Counted from the first letter of the stretch, positions 12,114 to 25,800 are shown. The stretch: DNA of 64,000 bases from Rosellinia necatrix (GCA_021209875.1 JAGYVD010000001.1:930001-994000); one strand, 5' to 3'. The notes: generated by a model from the letters alone, not told the origin. Made by a program: numbers and translations.

Positions 12114-14011
12114 TTTATTACATAAAAACTAATTATTTTAATAATATAATATTTAATATAAAGTTATATGAATTTTTAAAATAGCTATAACGTTTATATA
12201 TTTTTAAAAAACAGTTAAATAAAATCTTTAGTTTTAAACTTGTTAATTAATATATGTTATTTATTAACAGCTTTTTTTTTAATTCTATTATGTTATAACT
12301 ATAACTGCTTAACCAAATTTTATATTATTTTTAATTTTTATATAAATGTTTTAATTAAAGTTTATAAATTATAAACTAGTTATATTAAACGTTTAATTAT
12401 TAATATAATAATTATATAATATTTACAAATTATAAAAAAAGCGTAGTTTAATAGTTATAATATTTTAATTGTTTATAATAAATATTGCATTTAAAAATAA
12501 TATAAGCTAGTTATATTAAATATATATAATATATATTTATAAATATATTTTGTATTAAAAACAACAGGTTTAATATATACTTTTATTATTAATTATAGCT
12601 GTAAAAACTTATAATAATATTAATAGTATTATATAAACTATTTAATATAAGCTTCTAGGTTTATTAAAACTATTATTTTTAATATAACAGCTTTATTAAG
12701 CTTATTAGTAATTATTATTAAATTAATAAAGTCGTTTTATTTTTCTATTAATAAGTTTATTATAAAATTTATTAAAAGTTTGCTTTAATATTGCTTAAAA
12801 ACTCATAATAAATATAGCAAGCTTTATTTTTGGTTTTTTTATATTGTTTTTTTGCCGCAGATATTATAGTTATATATAAAATATTTTATGTTTTTTAAAA
12901 ACGCTGGCTAAAAAAGTTTTAAATATCATTATAATAGTTTTTTTTTAATTAAAATGTTTTATTAAATATAAATTATAAATGTTTTATATTATTTTTTTTA
13001 AAAAGTTTTAATTAAAAATTTAAAGCTGGTCGTAAAATTTTAATATGTTATACAAGTTTAAGTTATCTTTAATAATTAATATTTTAAGATTTAATTTTAA
13101 AAAAAAATCGCAGGCGTTTTTTTATATAATATAAATAATATATACGTACCTTAGGACTTTTTTAAAAATAGCATTTTAAACATTAGCTAGATTTTTATAA
13201 TTAAATATATATTTCTTTTAAAAAAATTAATATATTTTTAATTTATTTATTTAAATAATTTATAATTAGTTTAAAAAGTTTAATAAATAACTATTTCTTT
13301 TTAAAAGCTGTTTATTTTATTTTATATATTTTTATTTTAAGCTTTTTTAAAAGTTTTAGTTATATTTTATAATATGTTTGCTTAACTGTTTAAATATTTT
13401 TATAAAACTTTAGTTTAAATTTATATGTAATTAATTTTTAGTTTAGCAGCCCTGCTTTTTAATTAATTTTTAATAATTATAAAATAAATAAAGTTTTTAT
13501 AATTAAATATTATAATAAAAAACGTTCATATTTTTAAGTTTAATATATTAAGCTTATAAACAGTTTATAATTATAAAAGTTTTTATTATAAATTTTATAA
13601 TTAATTTCTGCGGCTATAAAACAGTATAATTAATATATAATAAGCTACAGTTTTTTATTTTTTTTTAATTAGTTTAAATATTTTTTGCAAAACTATTTTA
13701 AATAGTTTATTTTTATAAAAGTTTTTTTATTACAATTAAAATAAACTAATATAAATTTATTTATAAAAACGTTTTTAAATATTTTAAAAGCCGCGTTTTA
13801 TAAGTTTTTATTTAAAAAACGTTTTTTTATTAGCATAATTAATAAAGCTGTTTTTTTAAATAATTATTTATAAAGCTTAAAATTTTTATATATTTTTAAA
13901 CGTTATAAAAGCTTTTATTTATAAATTATATATAATTTTTAAAGTTTATATTAACTTTTTATTTATTTTTATAATAAATTTTAAATATTTTGTTATAAAA
14001 TTTTTAAATTT

Positions 14012-14233
14012 TGTTGCACCAGTCACAAATAAGAAGTCAAGGCTTCAGCAATAAGTGATGTATTGTACGAAAATCTACAGATGAAAAAGGAAAGAGTAAG
14101 TGGGAGGAATTAGCCCACTAGAATTCTGGCTAAGTGCAGGTGTGTGGGGTGGGTCCAGTCTGTGCGCTGTGCGCACCAGTTGGCAACAGGTGTACGGATA
14201 CTGGTCCGTGCCACATGCATTGGCCAACCAGTT
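14012..14233. mobile_element. Short insertion with 5 bp duplication (222 bp)
   Basis: The insertion starts TGTTGCACCAGTCAC and ends ATCCGTGACT. AATTT flanks it at 14,007-14,011 and 14,234-14,238, and block Y at 5,321-5,325 keeps one copy. AGTCAC near the left end is mirrored by GTGACT at the right end, and an arm ACGGATACTGG near 14,193 pairs with CCAGTTATCCGT near 14,218-14,230, giving a long hairpin. It could be a solo LTR with an altered 3' end or a miniature inverted-repeat element. Confidence 0.65.
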
Positions 14234-14677
14234 ATCCGTGACTAATTTGCTTTTATTAATATTTAAATAAAAGCTAGCGTTTATAAAACAGCTTAAAACT
14301 TGTTTAATTTTATAATAATAGTTTGTTTAAAAGCTTAAAAAAAATATAAACATATTATAAATATATATAATATAAAAATAATGGCAAAAGTTTTAAAATA
14401 TATTATTAATATAATGTTAAAATATTATAAAAGTTTTATATAAACTAAAAAATATTATTAGCTATTTAAACAGTTTAAATTTAGTTTAAAATCTATTTTT
14501 ATTTATTTTATTTTTATATTTTAATTTTATAAAAACTAATTTAATGTTTAATTTAATAAACTATTTAGTTTATAAAATATTTTAAACGTTTTTAAATTAA
14601 ACAAAAAAATATTAGTTTTTTTAATAATATTATTAAACGTTTTATAATTATAATAAAAATAAAAGTTATTATTAAGC

Positions 14678-14889
14678 TGAGAAGATTGGTATGAGGGTAG
14701 AAAGAAAGATGCCTCTATTAATTTCTGCTAGGTGGGGAATTCTAGTAAGTCTAGAATTAACCCCTGCAGGGGTGGCCGTGGGCCACCTGTTGCCAGCCGT
14801 AGCCTGTGCAACCTATCTTTAGCTTATCTAATCTAACAATACACGAGCCAGTGGCTCAATTGATACGGTCCCCTTCGGGGACTCTATCA
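14678..14889 (+). mobile_element. Family-2 solo LTR (212 bp)
   Basis: The element starts TGAGAAGATTGG and ends GACTCTATCA. TAAGC flanks it at 14,673-14,677 and 14,890-14,894. Forward block Y has the single GCTTA (same site, other strand) at 4,895-4,899. Near its end it has a perfect GTCCCC-TTC-GGGGAC hairpin. The window begins with the 3' portion of another copy. Confidence 0.87.
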
Positions 14890-16901
14890 TAAGCTTATAT
14901 ATAAAAAACATTAATATATTTATTAGCAAGCTGTTTATATATATATATATATTATTTAATAGTTTAATAAAAGTTTTTTAAAAATAAAAGTTTATTTTTA
15001 ATATATTATATAAAAAGCTTTATAAAACTAGTTTTTATATTTTTATATATTTATATTTAAATATATTTTATAATCTGCTTTTAAACAGTTAAAAATAAAG
15101 CTTATATTTTATATTTATTTAATAAGTTAGCTTATTTTTTAGCTTGTTTAAAAGCTTAGCTTATTTAAATAATTATTATAAAAAAACTTTAAATAGTTTT
15201 TATTTAAGCTTTTAATTTTACAGGTTTTTATTTTTTAATAAAAATAACAGCGCTAATTATAAACGTAGTTTAAACTATTTTAATAGTTTTTATTTAATTT
15301 ATATATTTTTTTATAATTATTATATTATTTATTTTTTATATATTTATATAATCTTATAAATAATATATATTATTTTTTATATTTTAACTAAAGTTTTTTA
15401 AAATTAATAAATATTATAACTTTTTATTATATATATATATATTTATTTTATATATTTATTTATATTTATATTTAAATAAATTATTTTATTTATTTTTAAA
15501 AACTATTTATAAATTTTTTTTAACAGCTAGTTTAAAAGCTATTTTTTATTTTTATACGTAGTAACTTATATTTTTTAACAATATTTTTATTAATAGCTGC
15601 ATAATATTTATATTTTTAATTAATTAAAGCTTTTAAAATCATATTTCTTTTATAAATATATTAATTATAAAAAACAAGCTGTTTATAAGCTGTTTAATAG
15701 TAGTTATTTTTTTTAAGTTAATATTAATTTTTAAAACCGTTTTTTTTTAAAGTTATTTATTTTTTAATTTTTTTCTGTTGTTTAAACCTAGGGTTTTTTT
15801 TAATTTTATATTATTTATATAAATGTTTAGCCTGCTTATTAGCTTTATAAAGCATAACTTAATAAAATAGCCTGGCTTTTTATATTGCAAGCAGTTTTTT
15901 TTTATTTTTTAACAGCGTTTTTTTTTTTATAGCTTAAACAGTTTAAGCTTTGCTTAAAAAATTTTATTAAATAATAAATTTAAAAAAAAAATAATTTTAG
16001 TTATTTTAGTGTTTTTTTTTTAAATCTATTGCTAGATTTTTATAAGTTATGCTATATTTACACTTATTTTAAGCGCTGCTTTTAATATAATAATTTAATA
16101 GTTTTTTAGTTTCTTTATTATTTTAAAACTTAATTAACATAATTTTAATAATTATTAAATAGTTATATATTTATAAAAGCTTTTTAAGCTTATTATTTAT
16201 AGCTTTTAAAAAATAATAATTTAATATTATTTGTTTAGCTTATTTTATTTAATTTTAATAATAGCTGTTTAAATTAAAGAAAGAATATAAAAAATATGAA
16301 TTAGTTTTTAATAAAACGTATGCAGCTTATAAATAAAAAATACAGCTTTATTTAAATTGTTATAAATAGTTTTAATATATTATAAAAATATTTTTAAATT
16401 AGCTTTTATATTAAAACTGTTTATAATATAAAATAATTTAATAATAATTTATAAGTTGTTTTAAGCTGTTTATAAATTTTATATTATTTTAACTTGTTAT
16501 TATTTATAAATTTTTATTTGTTTATAATTTATATAATATAAACTTTTTTATACAGCTTATTTAAAACAGTTTTGCATAAATTTTTATGCTAAATTAAAAG
16601 TTTACGTTTAAACTTTTATAATTAAATTTAAAAAACTTAGCGTAGCTTAATAAATAAATATTAAAATAATATTAAAATTAATATATTAACTATTTAAAAA
16701 TTATTTTTAAGCCGCTTATATATAGCTTTAATTTATTTTTATTAATAAAACGTTATTTTTATTTTAAATATACTAAGTTGTTATTATTATATTTTATAGC
16801 TTATATTAAAGTAAATTTTATTTAATTATTTAAAAATAACTTTTAAAATTTTTTAATTGGTTTATTATAAATTTATTAAAAGCTTTAAAAAGTAGAAAAT
16901 A

Positions 16902-17156
16902 TATAATAAGCTATGCTTAAAAATATATTTATTAAAATAACAAATAAAATTTATTTTTAACTAAATAATAAAAATTATAAACAATATATATATAAGTTAT
17001 AAAACATAGTTTTATAAAGCTGGTTAGTTTTAATTATATTAGTCCAAGTTTAATAGTTAGTTTATAAACTATTTAATAATTGTTTGTAATAAAAATATAT
17101 AATAGTTTGCTTATATCAGCTTATGTGCTAATACTTCTTTATAGGCACTGCCTATA
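16902..17156 (-). repeat. R1 repeat, copy 4
   Basis: This 255 bp copy ends the inverted duplication. Its outer end, reading TTATAGGCACTGCCTATAA on the + strand, borders unrelated AT-rich sequence instead of block X. Confidence 0.78.
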
Positions 17157-18018
17157 ATAAAGCAGCTTATATAATTAAAGCCGTTATTAAATTTTAATAG
17201 TTGTTTAACATAAATTTTTTTATTTATTAATTTATATAAAAACGCTGTTTTAATATTTATTTATTTAAATTTCAAGTTTAAAGCTGCTGCAAAAACAAAA
17301 ATTATTTTATAGCTTTTTAGTTTTATTATTAATATAAAATTTTGTTATAATCCAGCTTTTTATTTATTTAAAGCTTTAAACCATTTATTATATTTTATAT
17401 TAAATAATTTTTTATTAAGTTTTTTTTAATTTATAAACTTATTTACTTATAAATAGTTTTGCTTTTAAATACCTTTATAAGTTTTTATATTTTATTATTT
17501 ATAAAAAACTTATATTTGCTGCTTATTATTTTTTATTAATTAAACTAATTAGCGTTTTTTTTTGCTTAAGCTAGTAATTTTAGTTTAATAAGCTTTAAAA
17601 AAAAAATAACGTAAATATTATATTAATTAATAATATTATTAGCTTAAAAATATTAATAAAAAGTTTTATAAAGCTGTTGACAGCTAATGTTTAATATTAG
17701 CTAAATAAGCTTGTTTAAAAATAAAAATTAAAATAACTCTGCAGAACTTTTAAAACAATAATTATAATAAACTTTTAAATGTTTTTATTATTTTTAGTTT
17801 TTGTTCTGCTTTTAAAATAGCTAATAATTAAACTATAAGTTTGTTAATTTAAAAAACTATAGTTTTGATAATAAAAACAGTATTATTTTAAATAAAATAA
17901 CTAGTATTTTTTAAAATATAATAGCTAAAATATTAAAAAAAGTTTTATAAAATAGCTTTAAAAGTTTGTTTTTATTATTTAATTTTAATAGTTTTAAATA
18001 ATATATTTTTTTTATAAA
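17157..18018. other. AT-rich spacer
   Basis: This is RIP-type AT-rich DNA between R1 copy 4 and the target-site duplication of the outer retrotransposon. No gene or repeat partner was recognised. Confidence 0.6.
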
Positions 18019-18023
18019 GTTCT

Positions 18024-18333
18024 TTTAACAGAGGTGTGGATCGATCTGTGGGAAGATTTATTAATTATTAAAAGCGTGGTAATATTTTAGGAATATTTAA
18101 TATAAATAATCGAATTTATTAAAAAGCTTTTATTTAGTATAGTAAGCTACAGGTATTTATATATATTAATTATATAGTAAAAACGATTTTAAAAGTTATT
18201 TTTGTTTTAAGCGTGTAATATTTATAAATGCTATATTAAAACTATATTTTATATATATATATTTTTTGTTTAAAAGATTTTTAAAATCAAGATTTTTAAT
18301 TTAATTATTAAATTGTTTTATATTATTATTATA
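18024..18333. repeat. Left LTR of outer retrotransposon (310 bp)
   Basis: Directly repeated at 36,157-36,466 with equal length. The left copy keeps TGTGGATCGATCTGTGGG near its start, where the right copy has TATAAATCGATTTATAAA, a pure transition pattern. The left copy is more mutated than the right over its second half. Confidence 0.85.
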
Positions 18334-19064
18334 TATTTTTAAATTAGTTAATTTATTAATTAATTTATTGTTTTATTTTTAATTGTTTTTTAGATTTTTT
18401 ATTTAAACTAGTTTTTTTAAGCATTTTTAATAAATTAATTAGCTTATGTTTTAATAATATATATGTTTTATTAATATAATTAATTTATTTATATGTAGTA
18501 ATAAATAAAAATAAAATTATATAGCGCGGTTTTTTTAAAGCTATAAATAATTTATTTTTAATTATATTAACACGTTTAAAAAATATTTTTTAAATATATA
18601 TTTTTAATTATATTATTATTTTATATTTTAATTAAATTTAATAATTTTTTATTAATGCTTAAATATAATTAATAATTTATTAATAGTTTAAAATGAGTTA
18701 ACATTTAGTTTTTTTTTTTAACGTTTTTTTTTTTTTTTTAAATTTAAATATATAAGCTATATATAATTTTTTATTTATATATTTTTATTAAACTTTTAAT
18801 ATATTAATATAAAATATACTTTTTTTATTATTTTAAAATATATTTTATTTTTAATAAGTTTATTATTTATATTTATTAAAATTATAATTTTAAAGTTTTA
18901 TTATAATTATATTAATTTATAAATATTATTATAATTTATTATATATTATATTTATTAATTATATTATTTTTATTTATAAATTATTAATATAATTTATTTC
19001 TTAATATATATTTAAATTATTAATAGTTATTATAAATAATTATTAAAATTATTTTTACTGCTGC

Positions 19065-19210
19065 TAAGCCTACGTTTATGTTGCTGCTGCTACTATTACT
19101 ACTGCTGCTACTGCTGTTTTTACTGCTGCTACTATTTTTACTGCTGCTGCTGCTATTTTTGCTGCTGCTGCTGCTGCTAACGTTATTTTTACTGCTTTTA
19201 TTATTTTAGC
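19065..19210 (+). repeat. Imperfect GCT/ACT triplet repeat
   Basis: Runs of GCT and ACT triplets (for example GCTGCTGCTGCTGCTGCT near 19,160-19,180) are broken by T-rich triplets such as TTTTTA. Shorter GCT runs recur near 19,430 and 19,508. They lie in the left arm of the outer retrotransposon and may be remnants of a low-complexity coding stretch. Confidence 0.7.
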
Positions 19211-19641
19211 TGTTTATATTATTATAAACAATATTTTTAATATTTTTTTATTTATTTATAATTTATTTAAATATAATATTTAAAATTAAAAAATATATTA
19301 ATTTATTTTAATAATATTTTTTTAAAATTTATTTTTATTAAGCTTGTTTAGTTTAAGTTTAAGTTTAAATATTAAAAATATATTATTTTAAATTTTTTAA
19401 AGCTTTATTATAATTAATATTATTAAGCTGCTGCTGCTAAACTTTATATAGTTATATATGCTGTTTTTATCTGCTGTTTTTAATTTAAAGCATTATATAA
19501 TAAATAATGCTGCTGCTGCTGCTATTAATGCTGTTTTTTATTTTATTTGTTTATATTTAAAACTAATAAATATTATTTAAAAAATATTTTATTTAAGCTA
19601 TATTAGTTTTATATTTATTAATTAATTAAATAAATTATATT

Positions 19642-19827
19642 TAGTAGGCATTAGATAGTTAGAAAGAGATAAAGAATTAATTTATTTATTTACTTTTTAG
19701 ACTAATTAATATATAGTGATTCTTAGAAGCTTTTTAAAAAAAAAGCTTTGCTAAAGAAAGCTTTTAAAAAGAAAGCTTTTTAAAGGAAAGTTTCCCGAAG
19801 AAAAAGTTCTGCTAAGATAGCTTTATA
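19642..19827. repeat. Left LTR of nested retrotransposon (186 bp)
   Basis: Matches 29,962-30,147 at equal length, with differences almost all transitions. Both contain an unusual series of AAAGCTTT/AAGGCTTC-like short repeats in their second half. Confidence 0.87.
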
Positions 19828-22800
19828 ATTGCCTTTTATACGAAAGTATTAACAACTTCGTCGATTTAGCAAAAAGCACAGAAAATAATAGCGCATAATA
19901 AAAAAAAAAAAAAGTATTATGTTTGCAAGCAGAGTATATTATATAAAGTTATTATAATTAATTAAAGGCGAAGTGTTGCCGGCAAAGCTAGAAGTAGGCT
20001 GCAAAATATTACCGGTAAAGCTAAAATACTTTATTTAAAAAACGTTTTTAAAATAAGCTGCAAAATGTTTTATAAAAATAAAATAAGCTATAAAATGTTT
20101 TATTTAAATATGTATAAAAAACGTTTTTAACCGCAAAATTAAGCGGAGACTAAGCTAAAAAACTTCGAGTTTTATAAAAATGTTTAAGTAACAAGTTTAA
20201 AAATATATAAAAAACGTTTTTAACTGCAAAATTAAACGGAAATTAAGCTAAAAAACTTTAAGTTTTATAAAAATGTTTAAGTAATAAATATAAAAATAAA
20301 ATAATAAAATTTTAGTTTTAATAAAATATAGCAGAAAAAAAAAAAAAAAATTAATAACAGCTTGCTAAATGCTAAAAGCTTAATAATGTTTTAAATAAAG
20401 TTTTTTTTTAAATTAATTGTTTAGCTGATTTATAATAAAAAACAATTAATAACAAGTAAAAATTGTCGACTTAAAAAAAAAAAACTATATATTTTACGTA
20501 AAAAAATAACTAGAAAAAAAAAAACAACTTGCAGAAATAACTAATAAAAGCAGCCTGTAAAAATTATCGATAAAAAAACAACAAGAAAAAAAAAACAGCA
20601 AATAAAAATAATAAATAAAAGTTGTTAACGTAAAATAAACATGTTATTATTATAATATTTAACGTTATTATTTAAACTTTACGTTTTAATGTTTTAAAAA
20701 ACTAAGCTACGTTTAAAAGCATTTATTAAACACGCCGGCGTTTATTAGCTGTTTTTAATAGCGATTTAAAATCTAAGCCTGCATTAATAGTCATTTGTTT
20801 TTTAGTAGTTTTTACACGTTAATTAACTAATGCTTTTTTAGTTAAAAAAGTTTTTTTTATTTTTATTAGCTAAGCAGGCGTTATAATTAATGCTGTTGGT
20901 GCTGTTATTAATACTGTTAATACTGCAAATAGTGCGGTTTATATTACTGTTGTTGCTGCAAGCGTTAATACCGTTGGTATAAAGCTTAATTAAATAATTA
21001 GTAGTAGCGTAAATATTATTAAAAAACTTTTATGTTCAGCTTATATAACTTTATTAATTTTATAATTAATAATTCCCGCTTTTAAAAAAATATTTAATAT
21101 AATATAATTATAATTTTATATTTTTTTTTTAATTTTATAACTTAAATATATAAAATAAAAATTTTAATTATTAACAACTAAATAGCTTTAATTATTACGT
21201 TTAAAAATTTTTTAAGTTTATTATTTAATAAACCTTTTATTTTATTAATTTTGTCTACTAAAACAGTTCGATTAAATAAAGCGATAAAATTTATAAAACT
21301 TTTATAATATATTATTAAACTGTTTTTAATATAAAAAGCTTTTTTGCGATAAAAACAAAAAGTTAGAGCTGCTATATTATTTTTTAAGTTTTAAAAGTAA
21401 TTATATAGTTGTTTTATAATCTCGTGTTAAATATCTGCTATTATATTAACAGCTACTGCTAATTAATCGTTATTAATTTCTGCCTGTTAAAACATAACTT
21501 TATATTAATTTTTATATATAATATTGCTAAAAATATACTTATAAATTTTTTTAGTATTAAAAAGCTTTTAATATAGCTATAACGTAAAGTTTATAATATT
21601 AGTTAGCGCATTATAAAGTTCTAGCTGCTAAACTTGCTTAAGTTAACTTTATATTAACAATGTTTAAATACCTAAGCTTTAAAGTTGTTTAAACGTTGTT
21701 TAAATAGTCTAAAGCCGTTTAAAAAATATCTGTATAGCACTACTTATAAATTAAATTTGCTAAGCTATATCTTAAGTTTAATAAAAAATAGCAACTGCTT
21801 AATAAAAAGTATTAATATCGTCGTCTAAATCAACGGTGTTTTAATCGCTTATAAGATCTACCGTTTCTGTTAATACAAAAAGCGTTACTAGCGTAATATC
21901 CAGATCCTGCTAATGTTTTTGTTAGTTTATAAATATAATTTAACACTTAATATTTTTAACGGTTTTTTTTGTTCGTGTATTTATAACAATAGCTCTGTTG
22001 CTTTTTAAAATAGCTTTAATATCGATAGTATTATTTATAAAAACAGCTGCTGCAACAATAGTTTTATTTATTAAAATAGTAGCAACTGCAGCAACAGTAT
22101 TATGCTGCGTAATATTTTTATAATTAAAATGTTTTTTTTTATTAAGTTCTTTTTTATTTTTATTAACTGCTTTAATAAAAATAACAACAATGTTTTTATT
22201 AAGCTTACGTTATTTAAAAAAATAATTTATTTAAAAAAAAAACATTATTTAAAAAGCTTTTAATATTATTAGCTATTTAAGTTTAATTTAAGCTAACAAA
22301 AGTTTAATCTAATTAAAAAATATTTTAAAACTATATTTAGCACTACTAAAAATTTTAAAAGCTTTTATATTTTTTATAATTAAAATATTAAAATAATTTT
22401 TAATAATAATATAATTATTTTTAATTTTTGCTTTATTATTTTTTAAACTGTTTTTAATTTTAAAATATAGTTTAGATTTAAAAATTAATAATATAATATT
22501 ATTATAACTAGATTAATAATAACATAGTTATTATTAATATTATTTTAAATTAAATATTGTTTAAAAATACGCTTTTAATATTTTTAAAAGTTAATAAACT
22601 TATAATAAATAAAGCATTATTTGTTTAAATTAATCGGTTTTTTTATAGTTATATTTTTTAATTTTATATTAATTATAAATAAACATAAAGCTTAAGCTAT
22701 TATTTTATTAATAATTAATTTATAATATTATTATTAATTATATTTATAAACAGTATCGCAAAAAAATCAGCTGTTATAATTGTTATTTTAATTTAACTAC

Positions 22801-25800
22801 TATAATAAAATATAAGTTCTAGGATTTTTTTAAATAAGTTTATTAATTTAGTTATTATTTAAATTATTATTAAAAACAACGATTTTATCCTGGTTAGCAG
22901 TAAGCCAGCGGATTATTTCTATAAATGCTATTTTAAATAAAAAATGCATAAATAATAAAAAACAATAAATTATAATAAAAATAATAAACTATAATATGTT
23001 TATAAAGTAATAATAAACTAAAATATTATATAATAAATAAAATAATATATATTAATAAAAATAAAAACTTTAATAAAAAAAAAAAAAAGCTTTATATAAA
23101 AAGTTTTACGTATAATATATTATATATTAAAAAAAAAAGCGGGGTAAACAAACAATTATTATTATATATATTAAATAAAATAAACTAAATAAACGATTTA
23201 AATAAACAGGTTAAATATGCTTATTACAAGTTATAAACTACGCGTAATAATATTTATATATTAATAATTAATATAATATTTATTTATTATTAATTGTTTG
23301 TTATTTCTGCTGTAAGTTTTATTTTTTAACGCGTTTAACATATATTTTTTAAAATGACTGGCTTTTTTATTAAAAGCTTTTATTAGTTCAGCAGCGTTTT
23401 ATATAAATAATATTTTAAAATATTATTTATTATATAAAGTTTTATATTTTTTATTAAACAAAATATTTTAGTATTAAATATCTGCTGGCTTTATTAATCT
23501 GTTAAGCTAATATAGTTTTAATTTTATAAAAAATAAAATCGTTTATATTTTTTTTAATATATATATGCTTAAAACGTTTTTTTTTTAATAAAAAAAGTTT
23601 AGTTCTAGCAGCGCTAAAAATAAATATATTATAAACATAATTTAATATATGCGCTAATATTTAAAAAGTTTAATTTATATACTAGCTTATTTATTTTTAT
23701 AATATAATAAATAATTTTGTTTATTATTATAATTATTTTTATAAAAGTTTTTAAACAGATAATATTTTTATATAAATATAAAAATTTTTTTTATTTATTT
23801 AAAATTAAATTAAATTATATTTAATATTATAACAAATTTTATATTAGCTGCTATAAATTAAATTATTATTTTTATATTTTTTAATATAATTAGTAATAAA
23901 AATTAAAATTAATTAACTTATAAAATATTTTTATAATTAATATAAAACTTTATAGTTTAAAACTTAATATTATTTTATTAAAACTTTTTTATTATTATTA
24001 ATTTAATATTTATAAAATTATATTATAATATTAAAATAATATTTATTTATAACGTTTTAAAAATATAATGTAATAATAAATAATAATTTTAATATTTTAA
24101 TTATATTTTTGCTTTAACCGTTAGTTTAAAAATAATAACTTGTTGTTATTTTTAACAACATATTTATTTTAGTTTATAAAGTTTATTAAAATTTAAATAT
24201 AAATTTTAAGTTTTTATTTAAAATAATTTTTGCTAGCATGTTTTAATTATATAATAACAACATAAATATAAAACTTCTGCTTTTTTTAGCTTTATATATA
24301 ACGTTTTTAAATATTAATAGTATTTTTTAAAAATTTATAAATAACCGGCATAAAAGCGTTATAAACTGTATAGCTTTTTATTTTTTAAAAATATTTATTA
24401 CTAAAACTTTTAATAAACTAATAATAAAATTTATTATAATAATATAATATAGCTGTAATAGTTTTATAATAAGCTTTAATTTTTTAATAGTTTTTATTAA
24501 TTAGTTATATATTTAAAACATTAAAAATATTATTAAATATATTTAAAATTTATTTTAAAACTTATAAATAATAAATTTTATAGTTTATAATATATTTTTA
24601 AAAACTAAAATAATATTTTTATTATATATTATTTATAATAGCTGTTATTAATAATTAGCTAGAATATATAATTTTATTTTGCTTTAAATATTTATTGCAT
24701 AAAATAATTCATTTTAAATTTTATATAAAAAACAAACTAATAGCCAGCTATAATAAAAACTAATTTTTTAAATAATTATATATTTGCTACAATTATTTTT
24801 TATACTGTTTATTTATTTTTTATTATTTTAATAAAACAAAGGTTTTTTATAGCTTTAAATAAGCTTTTTTTAAATATTATTATTTATTTTAATTTTTATA
24901 GCTGCAATATAACCAAAGTTTTTAATAACATTTTTAAAAGTTCTTTGGTTTTTATTATTTTAAATAATAATATTATTAGCATTATAAACTATTAATAATT
25001 TTAAAAAACGTCTAATATTAGATTAAAACGACTTAATATATAATAAATATTTAACTAAAATTAAAATAAATATATAAACGCTGTTATTAATTTAATATTT
25101 AGTTTTAAAACATTAACTAATTTTAAATTTATTTATTTTATAATATTTTATATAATAAAATAATTTATTAATATTACTACTAATAATACGCAAAATTATA
25201 TCTGCGCTTATAATTAATAATATATTTAAACTAAAATAAATACTTCTGATTTAATAAATTAATAAGTTATTTTTGTTATATAAAAATTTTATTTAAAAAT
25301 AAAACAAGTTTAATATTATTAATAAAAATTTTTTGTTATTTTATATAAAGCTTAAATAAAAGTTATTATTTTATATTTTTGCTTTTAAAAATATTAAGCT
25401 TAATAAAAATTATTTTTATAGTTTTAATATTTAAAATAGCTTATATTTATAAAATAGTTTTAAATAATTTTAAAGCTTTAAATTTTTAAATTAATTAATT
25501 TAAATATAATTTTACTGTTTATTGCTGTTACGTTAAAATTGTTTTAAAAATAGTTTTTGCTGTTCTAGCTTTTATTAAAAGTTTTATTTTTTTTTATAAT
25601 AATAAAAGCTTTTATTAGCACTATAAAATAAATTTCTATAAAAATCTTATTATTTTAATATATATTTTAAATTTATAAAAGTTATAAATAGCGTAAATTT
25701 ATAAATAGTTTTAATTTAATTATTTATAATTATAAAACTAAAGCTGTTTATAAAAACTTTTAATAATTTTATTGCAAAATATATTATAAAAACTTTATTA

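Larger units (their letters stand above)
10747..16901 (-). repeat. Block Y, reverse copy with four insertions
   Basis: This is the reverse complement of 2,854-8,215, enlarged by four short GC-normal insertions at 11,045, 11,836, 14,012 and 14,678. It is bounded on both sides by R1 copies in inverted orientation (copies 3 and 4). Block Y plus R1 therefore resembles a DNA element with 255 bp terminal inverted repeats, although no transposase can be recognised after RIP. Confidence 0.78.
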
